From NCBI RefSeq assembly GCF_019175385.1, contig NC_083339.1, positions 31,463,637-31,527,636 on the forward strand: a stretch of 64,000 nucleotides of DNA. The letters are read 5' to 3'. Positions 10,258-22,125 of the stretch are shown here, in pieces. Numbering within the stretch: position 1 is the stretch's first letter; the number at the start of each line of letters is the position of its first letter. The DNA is from Lycium barbarum (lineage: Eukaryota; Streptophyta; Magnoliopsida; Solanales; Solanaceae). The notes beneath the pieces were generated by a model. The model had not been told where the DNA came from, ran no database searches, and saw only the letters and a list, made by a program, of their open reading frames with translations. Position numbers and translations under genes: made by a program.

Positions 10258-13200
10258 ATACACCTAAAGTTAAATGGACTGTTGTCAATGTTTGAAAAGT
10301 CTAAGTGTTGTATGATTTTTACCAGGTCTTCTGAAAGTTTGTCTTTCTTTATATTGGGAGTTTGCTTGTTTTGAGTTTTATTGCTTAAACTGGTTTTTTG
10401 CAGGAAAGTGGGACTGATTAGTGCATTGTGCTAGTATGAGTCCACATCATGAATAACTAAGTGTCAACTTTGTTTGTTACTACTTGCCCCCTGTGTGTGA
10501 TCGTGTGTCTCTTATCCACCTTCTCTTAGTTTGCTTATCCATGACTGGTGTCGGAGAATTTGCCCCTTTGGTTTATTAATTGAAATATGTTTCCTATGTA
10601 ATGATTGAATCCCCTTGTTTACCAAAACTATGATCATGCAGTAAACCTACCCCTTTCTTTCTTTTCCTTTCTTTTTTGTTCCTTGAGAAAAGCTTCTGAT
10701 TAGTCTAAGTACTTGAAAGGTCACTGCTAAGAGTCAAAATTGTTTTATGGTTTTTTGACTAAGTTCCCATATAACTTGCCCATTGGAATCCTCTTTTCTT
10801 TAACAAAAGGTCTTCAAAGCTCATTCATTTGTTAACAAGTAATCCTGATTAGTTAACCTGTCTATTATATGCTTGGGTAATAAAAGGAAGGTAAGGTTTA
10901 AAAGCTGCCAGTTTTTAATGTATGCTCCAAAGTCAAAAATTCTGTCAAACTTTCTCTTACCTAGAACAAGTAACACTGCCTGAAGTCTTGATTGCTTGTG
11001 GAGTCCTCATAAGGCCTTTTTGCATCTTTTTTGATCTGGGGTCCTAGTGATTTGCCTATGTGGTTGGTGTCATTCCTTGCTTACCTTGGGCATCAGAAAC
11101 CCTGTGAGAATGTTGTGCTTGCTTTGTTAGTGATCTGGTTGTGTGTACCCTAGGGGTTAGTTAGGATGGGACTTATGCCATAACTTGAATCTATGAAGAA
11201 TTATAGACCTAACTGGAATGAGGTTGGGAAGCCAAAGGAGCCTGAATAGTTTGTATTGATTGAACTTGATCCTGCCATCACTTGAATTAGTCTAACCAGC
11301 CCTATTTTCTTTAGGAAATGGCTCTGACATTTGTATTAATGGATAGGTCTGTTTGGTTTGAGCATGTACACTTGGAAACCTTTTATATTAAGTTCTAGGC
11401 TAGATAACCTTGAAAGACACAAACCTCCATGTGATCACAGAGAAGGCTGGAAATGGACCAAAGGCACATGATCTAAGAAAGACCATTTCAAGGGGCCTTG
11501 GGGAAAGGAGAAGAGGAAAGCCAGGCCTGGCCTGGTTCACAACAGTCTCCTTCAAATAAGAGGTCCCATGGCACTTCTATGGTTTGTGGAGGCTGAGGTT
11601 CATTGCCAAGAATGATGGAAACCGTCTAGATTCTGCCTCCCTAGGCTTAGTGAAAACCCCCTCCCCATCTTAGAGCACTGATATAGTAAGGTTGATTTTG
11701 GCTTTGACCAAATGAAGAATAATTGTGCACGTGAGTTCAAAATGGAGACAAAGATGGAAGGTTCGACAGAAGTCCAATTTTTGGCTTGCTTATTTTCCTT
11801 TATCTGGTTTTTGTTTACTTGTCCTTGAGAGTGCATTAGTTGCCCTTATTTCCCTGTCATGGCCATATCCTTTTTTGGTTCTATATGCTCTTCTCATAGT
11901 AAGAGGTAAAAATTCTCTAGTTCACTTCATGGTGATATGTTTGGTGCTAATTTGCCCCCTTTGAGTGTCACAGCTTGTGTGCCCTTTTCATGACTATGTA
12001 ACTTTGATTTATCTTCCCAGATCCTTCTATATTTGATACTGCAACTGTGTTATTCTTCTCCATGACTATGTTGTTTTGCTCGTGTCCCATTTATAATTTA
12101 TGGGCTGCAGTTGTGTGACCCTATGACTATGGGCTTGGTTTTGTGTGTTTTTTTTATTCATTCAGTCTGTTTCGGGCCTCTCTCATAAGAGTGTGTATGG
12201 TCATAGTTGGCTACTGCAAGTCTATGAATTCCTTTGCTTTTGTAAAAGTACATTGTGTGGTGAATCTGGGCAGCTATGTAGGGGCTTATCCTGAGATATG
12301 CTTTTGATTTTTGTTGCTGAATTGGTATGGGACAAGGTAATTTGGGTTGAGGTCTAGTCTTAGCCATCCATGCCTGGGGTTCATGAAACTCCTTGGAACT
12401 TGTGCGGCATCGGGAATACGGGGGCAACGACTTACCCTTCCTCCTCATTGCCAAAGACCAACCAACAGGCTTGGTGGTATTCACACATAAGCCTTGGTAC
12501 AGCTGCCTTTCTTCCTTGAACTGTGGAATCGGTGATGATATATATGTATATGTTTGATGTATATGGCCTTATTTTTCTTAGTATTATCGTGATAGTTGAG
12601 CCTGTCTTGATATACATGTATATGTTTGATGTATATTCCCCTTTTGTTAGTATAGTTGTGATAAGTTAAAAAATTATAAACTAACCGGTTTCCCCTTTTT
12701 CTTTCCTCCCTCACCACATGGCCACTCGGGTCGGGTCAGCCTGCCTATTGGGCCTTAGGCCCAATAAGAAAAATTCTTTCCTCGGAGATATTGAGTCTGC
12801 AAAGACGGAGTAAAAAACTTGGTGCGCAGAAGGCCCAGCCATGGGTGAAAATGGCCGGCTAGGGGCTTGGTACGCCCCTAGCCTTTACATTATTTGCTCA
12901 TTGCTCTCCTTCATTCTTTTTCGAGTTTTCATGTATTTGTAAAACTTGTACAAAACTCATGTTATAGTGGAATCTTTATCGTATGAACTAGTAGTCTTAG
13001 GACAACGGTGCTCATGCCGTCTAGATTTACTCTAACTCCCCAAACTGCTTCTTTCAATACCCGGATTTAGCATAACTATTTTTGATAACTTAAAACTGGA
13101 TTAATTAAACTATTTGACATGGTTTTAAATCTTTAAAACAAGGAAAATGAAAAGAGTATTTCAAAAAAGCTTTTGAGTATTTCAAATGTGTATTAAACGG

Positions 13201-14175
13201 ATCGTTTTTCCCAAAGCCAAAACCGAGTTTTGTTTTCTAGAACTAAAGGATAAAAATGAGTAAGTGTTTTTATGACTCACTTGGTATAATTTGGGGCCAA
13301 ACCCCGCTGATTTTGGCAAAAAATGACAAGGCTTGAATTGGCCAAAGCAAGAGGATTTTCGGGCCAAAGTCCATTTACAAGAAAGCAAACAAAAAGGGAG
13401 GATTTGAACACTCCTAAAGCCTTTAAACAAATTCACTTGGGCCCAACATAAGTAGGTATCTTTCAAAATCAAATGTTGGCTATAAAAGTCCAAAACACAA
13501 AACCAATTTCATAATTTGTCTTAAAGAAATACATTTCCTAAAATAAATACATTCGTATACATATGAGTTCTCGGGTAAAGTGTTCCAAACGTGTTATACG
13601 GGTTGAGCCAAATAAAGTATGAGTCAAGCATGGAAAAAATTGGACATTTCAAAATGTAATGAGTTTATATTTTTTCAAAAAAAAAAAAAAAAGAGAGAGA
13701 CAACAATCTGATACTCATTTTTTAAACGAAATACATCACCCTTACATACAAAAAGGGGGAATTATTTTACCCGGGTATTATAGATCTGAACCTATGTACC
13801 TTATATATAAAAGGAACATCTTCAAATTCTTTTCAAAATGATATGCAAAATGACAAGATTTTTTGGGAGAATAAACACTAAATAGACAGTTCATGCAAAT
13901 ACTCATACGTTGGAATTCGAAGGTCAACCGTATAGTACGGATCCTTAATACTGGGGTGCCAAACACCTTCCCCAGGGGATCAAGAGATCCCTTACCTAGA
14001 ACTCTGGATTACGAAAGATTTTTTACGGTATTTGAATAAACACTTCACCACCGGTTTTCCTAATTTCCTAAAAATTAGGTGGCGACTCTTTTCAAAAAAT
14101 AAGTCCGTAAGAGCACCAACGAGTTCGTTATAGCTTTTATGCCTTAACACAGCATAAAAAACGAATTGTTACAGA

Positions 14176-14193
14176 TGACGACTTTGCTGGGGA
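14176..14193 (+). other. Primer binding site of Ogre-like element A
   Basis: TGACGACTTTGCTGGGGA lies two bases after the LTR end. Ogre/Tat elements usually have TGGCGACTC.GCTGGGGA here, complementary to the 3' end of a tRNA (reported as tRNA-Arg for Ogre). Two positions are altered. The copies at 36767 and 31127 are at the same place relative to their LTRs. Confidence 0.78.
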
Positions 14194-14743
14194 CTTAAAG
14201 GTTTTAACCATAAGTATTCCAAAATAATATGAGTATACTTGCCCTTAGTTGTCTATGTGTTTACTTTCTCGCAATTATTAGCTGCCATTGCATGCATACC
14301 ATAACTCCACCAGTCCTAGCATTTATTTTAAACTTTGTTCCAATGGCTACTTTGCGGAGCACACGGTCGTTCCTTCACTATAAAATAAAAGATTTTTTTT
14401 GGAACCGTTATAAGGCGGGGTTGGTACGCGATCGTCCAACAACCCTAATGGTTCAACCCCGGTCGTCCGATCGGGTTCTCGGTATTTCGTGAAAAACCAC
14501 TATAGTGAAAACTAGGATAGAGCTAAGCCAGAACATTTATACTTTGACGGGCCTTGGCTATCTCAGACCTACCTAAGGCCCATTAAGAGTGACTACCCAG
14601 TTTTCGAACGGTCTATGACCCAAAAAACAATGTATCTCATTTAACATGTTCATGCCTGTGTGATGAACCATTGATCCTACGGGAAGAGGGGTGGGGGGGA
14701 ATATTAATCGTGTTCTATTTGATAGATCGAACGAAGAATCCAT
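14194..14743 (+). other. Untranslated leader of Ogre-like element A
   Basis: About 550 bases between the primer site and ORF1. They hold short frames only. A stretch with TAGGATAGAGCTAAGCC near 14512-14530 is conserved in the leaders of copy B and of the third Ogre-like element (31465-31482), so it is a family feature. Confidence 0.65.
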
Positions 14744-16160
14744 TTTGACATCGTCACTGAGGCTCCAGAGTTGCTGAGAGCCTGCTATGAATGGTTGGGT
14801 GATACTCACCAGAGAATAATCAATTGCATTTTAGGACACTTTCCGTCTATTATGACAATAAAAGGTCGCCCAGAGCTGATAGATGTATTGGTAGGGTATT
14901 GGGATGATAAAGAAATGTTGTTTCGTTTCAGTGATATCAAAATGACTCCTATCCTAGATGAGATTAGGGATGCCATAGACAGCAATGGAACCTGTCTAAG
15001 CAGGCGACACAAGCCGGATCACAATCTGTTATTTCCGCAGAGGCCTACCGTCGGCAAAATCAAGTGGTTTCTTGCTTTGACTGAAGCACCCTGGGTGGAA
15101 GGCCCACTGTAGGCTTCAAAGATCTATACCTAAGATTCGGAGATGTCACCACATACACTCTATATCAAAGAGAATTCAAGAGCCGAGAAGAGTGGGAGAC
15201 CACTAGACCTTTAGCCTTCACCATAGCCTTGTTAGGCACTATGATTTTTCCACAGGATGGGTCACTGGCCATAGACACCAGGGTAATATACTTGGCCCAT
15301 ACAAAATCTTGCATAACATAACTAAAGATCAAGAGATGAGGTATTTTGACCTCGCACCCATCGTATTGGCCAACATCTTCCGAGCTTTAGATAAGTGGCA
15401 AAATTATTTCCGATACTTCTAGGGATGCAATATGTTGCTGCAATGGTGGATCATCAAACACCTTAACATAGCCAAAGAACTTCAGGGTTGGAGTCGACAG
15501 AACCGGGTAGGTCGTCTCGTGAATTACTGTCCGAATCTCGGGTTCATGTCTAAAAATGCTTTGGTTGAATTCTTCACTGACTTGACTGAAGATTGGATCC
15601 ATTGGATGTTTCCTGATTTTATATCCGAGACTATGGTGGTTTGAGGCAAGAATTGCCCATTTGTGCTGCTGGCTGGAGTTCGAGGGATCCGTCCTTATTA
15701 TCCGTCAAGGGTTTTGAGACAATTCGGTAGGACGCAAGTGATACCTCAAGTAGGATACTCTGAGCAGTTCATCATTCAGCACACCGAACACAAAATGAAG
15801 CACGCTGGAGTGATCCTCAGGGAATGGAATGGCCGTGTAAGTTGGGGCCCAGATACTCTAGCTCCAGATATGCTCGAAGCAGGGTGTGACCCAGGGTACC
15901 GCGCATGGTTATTGGGACACTTGAATCTCACACCTACACCAAAGCCCGCACCTCCGTAGGAGGCCCAAGAAAACGAGCGTATGAAAGACCGCTTGGAAGG
16001 TACAGACGAGCATTTGGCCAGGATCTTGGAAGAAATAGACCCGGTGATCGTCAGAATGGAGCTATATCAGGCACACCTTCATATCCAGACCACCCTTCAC
16101 AGGGTCAAGAAGGCTAGGACGAGCCAAGCCTCGATATCAGCCGCCGGAGGACCTTCTTGA
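14744..16160 (+). pseudogene. ORF1 (DUF7745-like) pseudogene of Ogre-like element A
   Basis: Ogre-type elements carry an additional ORF upstream of gag, of unknown function. Here the fragments read in order: CYEWLGDTHQRIINCILGHF with a GYWDDKEMLFRF..IKMTPILDEI block (14771-15112), then FKDLYLRFGDVTTYTLYQREF in another frame, then GCNMLLQWWIIKHLNIAKEL (15424-15644), and a C-terminal helix-rich part ending at the stop at 16160. The GCN.LLQ.W...HL and TP.L.EI motifs resemble the plant domain DUF7745. Breaks include a frame change near 15110 and stops at about 15421, 15642 and 15957. Most of these are shared with copy B. Confidence 0.72.
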
Positions 16161-16599
16161 TTACTAATTCTCCTTTTTATTATAAACCCCATGTTGGCTT
16201 TGTCATCACTTTTGTAATCACTTTAGGAAGATATTGCTATTATTTATTAATTATGATGACATTTTTGGGGAAATAGTTCACCTTCACAAATGGCACCTAC
16301 ATGTTTCAAACGACTAAGTAAGCCTTGACTCAAAAGGCCTTAGGGACACGAGTAGTATAAATACCTGTAAATTACGTACTTATTTGCTACGTGCTTCGTA
16401 TGCTTACCTGCTATATGTAGAATAATATATTAAGCTTGAGTACTATTGGTCCGATAAACTAAACTACGTACCCAAACGAAAAAACCATGAGGCTTAAAAC
16501 TTACCCGAACTTATCTCCTCTAAAGGTTGACTTACGATGACGAACTAAGGAGGGCAGGAAGAGTAAACTCTAGGGGAAACAACTGAGATACTGCGAGAC
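16161..16599. other. Non-coding spacer between ORF1 and ORF2
   Basis: About 440 bases of AT-rich sequence with stops in all frames. It is conserved in copy B (38774-39219). I see no further feature. Confidence 0.6.
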
Positions 16600-17648
16600 A
16601 AGGTACTGCAAAAGGAAAAACACCTCCAGGAGATAGGGAAAAATATTGAGGAGGTAGACGGACTACTGGGCATGGTTGGAAAACCGCAAGAGGGTATGCC
16701 CCAAGAACAATATTATGGAGATGTCCCCGAAGAGGTGAGAGAAATGGTGCTAAACTACATACCGTTGGAGAGAAGGCCTGTAACACCCATAGAAGGAGCC
16801 GATAAGGAATAGGGGGCTGGTTCAGATACGTGTGTGTTCGTATCAGACCCACTGGAAGGAACAGAGCCCCAAGAAAAGGATCTCGAACCCATTGAGGAAG
16901 AACAGTCGGAGGAAGAAGAAGAACCGAAAGAAGAAGAAGAAGAAGAAGAAGAAGAAGAAGAAGAAGAAGAAGAAGAAGAAGAAGAAGAAGAGCCAAAGGA
17001 AGAGGAGGAAGAGCCTCAGGACATGGAAGAAGAAGAGCCTCAGGACATGGAAGAAAAAGAGCCTGTTGACATAGGGCCGAAGGAGGAGAGAACCTGTTTA
17101 AAATGTTCCCCGAATTTCAAGGGACTAACGCGGATGACGAATCTATTTATTATGCCCCCACTGAGGAAGGAACAAATTTCTATGTGCCTTCGCTCATGCT
17201 GATGCCTGTTGTCTCTACTATGGCTTCGGATAACTTTGGATGGGTGAATCTTCGTACGTCAGCTCCGCCGAGCATAGCTTTTAAAGCCCGATCTTCCCCA
17301 TTCAGAGTAGCTCCGCTGCTCATCACTTGTAAAGAAGTATTCAGGAAGATAGTGGCCACTGGGATAGATTGCACCACTAGGGCTAGATTACCGATCCTTG
17401 ACCTGGTATACGCTTACAAAAGATGTCCGTTTCACCTTAATAATGTGGGTCACACCTTGAATGAATGTTTGGTGTTAAGAAGGAGGATTGTTAGTTTAAC
17501 TGACCACAAGATCATGGGAACTTTGTGGGGGCCGCATAGCATACTAGTCCATGACTCCGAGTTACCCCTAAGACCCATGTGTGGCGGTACGATTTCACGA
17601 TTTTTGAGGAGTCGTAAGCTCGCCTTTTCTCAACTTTGGCTTCGCTAA
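16600..17648 (+). pseudogene. ORF2: acidic poly-Glu protein with zinc-knuckle-like end (element A)
   Basis: This begins with a charged helical segment (KHLQEIGKNIEEVDGLLG) and has a stop near 16810. A run of more than 20 consecutive Glu codons (GAA repeats) follows between 16901 and 16993, with repeats of EEEPQDME. After a frame change near 17100 the 17103-17648 frame gives MFPEFQGTNADDES and an N-terminal globular part. It then gives CPFHLNNVGHTLNECL, a Cys-x2-His-x5-His-x4-Cys motif followed by RRRIVSLTDHKIM. That tail looks like the motif that ends the gag of Ogre elements, here placed upstream of gag. Function unknown. The antisense poly-Leu frame is only its shadow. Confidence 0.6.
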
Positions 17649-18515
17649 ACAAAATTAGGCTTGTGGAACCTGTTTACGAGCCCGCTCCATCAGGGCCCAA
17701 CACAAACAAGTTCTGCCTATACCATATTGGAGCCAGGGGCATGATATTGAATAATGCCATGCCTTCAAACTTGAGCTAAAAAATATGAGCAGGACCGGGC
17801 AAATCTTGGTCCTACTCCCACCATGGTTCTAAGGGAAAGAAAGATCCGACACGAGAAAGCAAGCTCGTAAAGATAGTGGCTTGCAGAAGCTATACTTTTG
17901 GGTAGATATTAGGTATCCTCTTTTTTGTACAAATGTTACCCCCACCCTCATAAATGTGTAAAGGAACCGCACCGACCTGATGTCCTAATAGAGGGATACG
18001 CGGGAAACCATAGTCGGGCCTGGTCTGGGGATGTTTGTAGCTAGGATTAGCCAAAGGATATTTAGGAAGAAATGCATATCCTTCTTTTGTAATCAAACTA
18101 CGTAGGCCCTGATTTCCCCCGGTGGGATACGTAGGCAGTCTACGTAAGACTCGGTCCCTTTTTGGTTCGAATTATAATTCCCCCTTTTGCTTAATTTTTA
18201 TGATAAGTCAAAAAGGTACCGTGAGACCACCAAACCAAGATCCACCCGAACATAAAAGCCCGTAATATCCAAGACTTTAGAACATCAGATCGAGAGTACT
18301 CAAGCTTCAATATACGACTTTGTGTGCTACTTGCGCTTTAAATGCCCATAGGTGATGTTTTGCCTTTATATTTGGTGTCCAGAAACTAACTTTCTTTATC
18401 GTTGAGTTATTCTTATCTTATAGAAAGGGGCCAATTAGTATGACATCGAAAGCTGGCATACTTCACGAGATCTAAGGCCGCGTTAGCATCCCTCCCCGAC
18501 AAAGGAAAGGACAAA
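17649..18515. other. Non-coding spacer between ORF2 and gag
   Basis: About 870 bases without a supported frame. It contains the pair CTACGTAGGC...GGGATACGTAGGCAGTCTACGTAAGA around 18099-18150, a stretch typical of untranslated parts of Solanaceae Ogre/Tat elements and conserved in copy B. No other element boundaries are seen. Confidence 0.55.
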
Positions 18516-19722
18516 ATGACTGGTACCCCCGAAGAGACAAGAAATGAGCTCGCTGTCCACAACAGAGACACCCAGGACTCGTAAGAGGCAACATCCCAGG
18601 AGGATGTGATTGCAACGTTGTTAACTACCATCACTACTCTCTAGGAAAAGGTAGCCAGAAGAGAGGCAGCCGATGCAGAAAAGAATGCCCCCACTGAAGG
18701 AAGAAGGCCCCCTCCTCCCTTTCCCTCGTTAAGCTCTCCAGTGCCTGATCACTTTCCCGTCTACCCGCCAGGAACCATACCCCCTCCACTGAATACCACC
18801 AATCCAAACCATGTTGGCCGCTCTTACTGTACACTATCGCCGGTTAAAAACACTCAAGTCCCAGGAACCACTCACTCAGCCCCCTCGTACCAAGTCCCTC
18901 AACCGGTATGCTTCAATTCGACAAGCCAAACACACGCACCGACCCCACCGGCTGGACAAACCACCACTATCCCATTTAACCATACCACCTACCAAGTATC
19001 CTTCTTCACTCCCAATATCCCAAACGAATCCTCGCTGGGACACAAGAAGTTGGATCATTACGAGGAAATGGAAAGGACTTGGAGAGCTGAACAAGATAGA
19101 CGTGAGAAGGACATGGAGAGGAAGATGGAGGAATTGTTGGAAAAGTCCAACAGGTCCGCGAAAAAGGCCACAGGCCTGAGGTGTGACGATTTGTCCATGG
19201 ACCCAGATTTTGACCTGCCAGAAGGGTTCAAAATCCTGATATTTGAAATGTTCAACGAGGCAGAAAACCCCAAGGCACACCTCCATTCATACTGCGACAA
19301 GTTAGTCGGAGTAAAGAGGAATGAACCCTTAATCATGCGACTATTCAGTCATAGACTGACCGGTGAGGCGGCCGAATAGTTCGCCACACAAGACATGCGC
19401 CAATGGCTCCACTGGGAAGACTTGGCGGAATCCTTGATAGAAAGGTTTCATTTAAATATCGAGACCACACCAGACCGTTACTACCTCGAGAAGGTCAAGC
19501 AAAAGTCGACGGAAACCTGTAGAGAATTAGCCAGCAGATGGAGGGCCAAAGCAGCTCGTGTGCAGCCGCCAATGTGTGAAGGAGAGCTCGTTTCCATATT
19601 CATTAGGTCACAAGAGCCGAATTTCTACAATAGGATGTTCTCCATGGACGGGAGGGCGTTCTCCGTGCTAGTAAAATTAGGTGAGGCCATAGAAGATGGG
19701 CAGGCCGCTGCGAGAATCTTTC

Positions 19723-19761
<39 letters not shown>

Positions 19762-20244
19762 GTAGCAAGCATATCCCACATCCCAAATCAAAACCCAAAA
19801 GGAACACCACCTTCCCACCAAGTTCCACCCCTTTTAAATTACTCTGCCCCTCCGTACAGCTCATCACCCGTGTATTACACACAACCAGCCTTCACCACTG
19901 CTGTATCAGCATACATGGCTCCGCCTAGTGTCAGTGTATCCGCTCCTGTTTATCAACCACCACCACAAAAAACGTACCAACCACCAACCTGGAAAACTAC
20001 CGCCCACCACAAAACCATCCTCCACATGCCTATCAACCCCAGAACTACCAAAATCAGCCGCCACCCCCAACATATAATGCGCCACCTCCATCTTTTGTGA
20101 AAAGACATTGAGGGAATTCATGACGCTCCTTAAATCGAGGACTCGACCACTAGAGAGGCTACTGACCGCGGGGTTAATTCAGAAAGCCCTGCCAAAGCTG
20201 ATAAGCCCGGAAATAGGTTTTACGAGGCCGATCAAGCTTGTGCC
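18516..20244 (+). pseudogene. gag: gag pseudogene of Ogre-like element A, truncated
   Basis: It starts at ATG 18516 (MTGTPEETRNEL). In-frame stops follow near 18580 and 18642. A Pro-rich segment comes next, then a coiled, charged stretch (EEMERTWRAEQDRREKDMER). The capsid domain covers about 19170-19700, with motifs NPKAHLHSYCDKLVG, RLFSHRLTGEAAE and WEDLAESLIERFH. A stop lies at 19377. The 31-A run at 19725 shifts the frame, and the frame changes again in the Pro/Gln/Tyr-rich tail. The sequence leaves the element at 20244, within the first half of the Cys-His motif that is split by an insertion in copy B. Capsid protein of the element; not functional. Confidence 0.85.
19725..19755 (+). repeat. 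A homopolymer (31 A) inside gag
   Basis: The run lies in the gag reading frame and encodes poly-Lys. Copy B has 16 A at 42337-42352. The difference of 15 leaves the same phase in both copies, and in both the following Pro-rich tail lies in a different frame from the capsid domain. Confidence 0.9.
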
Positions 20245-20334
20245 GATATCCCCAGTTGCTCACTGATTCAGGTATTTCCTTATTTTCCTTCTTTTCTTCG
20301 CTCGAATACTAGCGACGGTTCAATTGGTATCTGA
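20245..20334. other. Unassigned 90-base segment
   Basis: It lies between the point where element A stops matching copy B and the next LTR. I do not recognise it. It may be filler from the rearrangement that truncated element A. Confidence 0.5.
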
Positions 20335-20825
20335 TGTAACAACTCGTTTGGTCATTTTAGTCTTTTCGGTATTTTCGCCCGTTCTCGAGCATTGATTAGT
20401 TCATTTTTTACAGAGGGGATCGTTGGCACGCTTCCCCAAGTGTCTAGATCGAATTCGAGCAACCTTTGTGAAATATGGGCTTAAAGTGAAAAATGGTTGA
20501 CCCGAAGTTGAATTTTGGGTAAACGAACCTTTTTCGAAATTTCATCAATTCCGAGAGGTCCGGATGGTCGTTTAGAACTAGGGTGTGTATTTGGTTCGAT
20601 TCCCAATGCACTCAGATGCATTTCAGACTTGGGTTAGGAAATTGGAATTAAGGCATCGGCGGTTGACTCGGTTAACGAGACCTCCGTTGGGAATTCTGAG
20701 GCCACGAGCGCATCCATAGCGAGTTTTTGTGTGTGTCTATGTGTATGGTATGTTAGCAGATGACCTCGGAAACTAGTTGGAAAATTGGATCAAATTGAGA
20801 AACTTGGGAAGTTTTCTAGTGTCTA

Positions 20826-20962
20826 GTGCCCGCTTTGGCGGCACTAGCAGCACGTCAGTGGTACCGCTGGAGTGGTAACCCTGCCGCTGTAGCGGCCCAA
20901 GCGTTTTAGGCTTGACCGCCGAAGCGGCGCCGCTAGGGCGGTCCCAGTGCCACTAAAGGGGG
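20826..20962 (+). repeat. GC-rich patch of short inverted repeats
   Basis: It contains CCGCTGTAGCGG, GACCGCCGAAGCGGCGCCGC and several related half-sites in about 135 bases, in an AT-rich setting. It is the counterpart of 4748-4876. Confidence 0.55.
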
Positions 20963-21877
20963 TGACGGGCAGTTTGTTAAATTAATGAAGTGTTAAAAGC
21001 CCTTAGACCCTCATTATTTCCCATCTCGATATTTTAGCTTGAGAGAATTTTTCTTAGAGGTATTTGGAGGAGATTCTTGGAGGTAAATCTTGCTTATACC
21101 TTTACTCTTCCTTAAATCATAATCATCTTAGATTCCCTCCTTCCTTTTAATAACCCCTTAGTAATGGAAGTTGGAAGAGGGTTTTGATGAATGATTTCTC
21201 TAGGCTTGTTAATGATAAATTGATGATGTTTATGTTAAATTTTGATGAATCTAAGCTTATTAATCATATATCTTGCATTCTTAGCGTTGAATTTCGGAAT
21301 CAAGGAATTAGGGTTGATACCCAATTTGGGGGTTTTGCTTGCAAATAGAAATTGGGCTAATCCTTGAGTTAAATCAGCAATTAGTGGTTGGGTTATGATC
21401 ACCTAGTGCTTAATTTGATATTTTGCTTCCGAATTTCCCGTTTTGCCCTTGTAGGCCCGTTTCCCCAAATTCTAGGGCAAGAATTGACCTAATTTGAATA
21501 GTAGCAGTATTAGTATCATTCTTCATGATTTCTAATCTAGAATTCAATTATGCTTAGACTACTTTAGTTCTGAGGTTCAGCGGAAAGGCAAGACAAAGGA
21601 GTGAGTTGTTGGTGTTACGGTTTGGCAATCCAGGTAGGTTATGGCTTACCTTTGGTGAGACTTGTATAGCGAAGCACATATTTAGATTATATTGTCGGAG
21701 ATAGCATGTGAACCTTCGGGTATGAAGTTGGGTTAGATATTGCCTTAGGTTGGGCACTGTTGTGTGTTTGGGGCTAGCCACCTCGTTATGTGTGATATTG
21801 GTTGTTCTATTGTGCCGGCTTGATGCCATGAGTCATTGGTAGATATTGGATTCTATTTTATCATCTTGATTATCAAA

Positions 21878-22125
21878 TAGTTGGCATACCCATTGTTGGT
21901 ATTTGTACTTAGATATATTGTTAGCGTAACCACTGTTAGTACTTGTGATTCGGTTATATTATTGGCATACCCACTGTTGGTATTTGTGATTCGGTTATAT
22001 TATTAGCATACCCACTGTTGGTATTTGTGATTCGGTTATAGTATTGGCATACCCACTGTTGGTATTTGTTATCCAGATATATTGTTGGCGTACCCATTGT
22101 TGGTACTTGTGATATTGAGCATGAT
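21878..22125 (+). repeat. 41-bp tandem repeat block, six units
   Basis: Six units of about 41 bases with the core TTGGCATACCCACTGTTGGT followed by ATTTGTGATTCGGTTATATTA. Inner units are nearly identical and outer ones degenerate. They are directly abutting, without unique spacers. Confidence 0.88.

Larger units (their letters stand above)
6686..14173 (+). mobile_element. 5' LTR of Ogre/Tat-like element A (about 7.5 kb)
   Basis: It starts TGTTGACACCTAATTTTTGACC, typical of long Ogre/Tat LTRs in Solanaceae, and ends GAATTGTTACA just before a primer site at 14176. It interrupts the Tekay pol. The length is large even for Ogre. A TATA box lies about 1.19 kb into the LTR, leaving over 6 kb downstream within it. 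Apart from microsatellites and a G-run I see no ORF with recognisable coding content and no nested element with clear ends. Bases 7508-12073 are absent from the copy at 33966-36764. Confidence 0.82.

Noticed and set aside
7508..12073. A transposon inserted in the element A LTR, since it is absent from copy B
   Set aside because: No target duplication or terminal repeats at its edges, and it contains the LTR promoter, whose position is matched in another Ogre-type LTR; a deletion in copy B explains it better.
16532..16996. Minus-strand frame encoding a poly-Leu protein (also 39144-39632)
   Set aside because: It is the antisense shadow of the GAA repeat that encodes poly-Glu on the plus strand; no domain or start context supports it.
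21878..22125. CRISPR-like array
   Set aside because: Units abut directly without unique spacers and lie inside a plant LTR; it is a tandem repeat.
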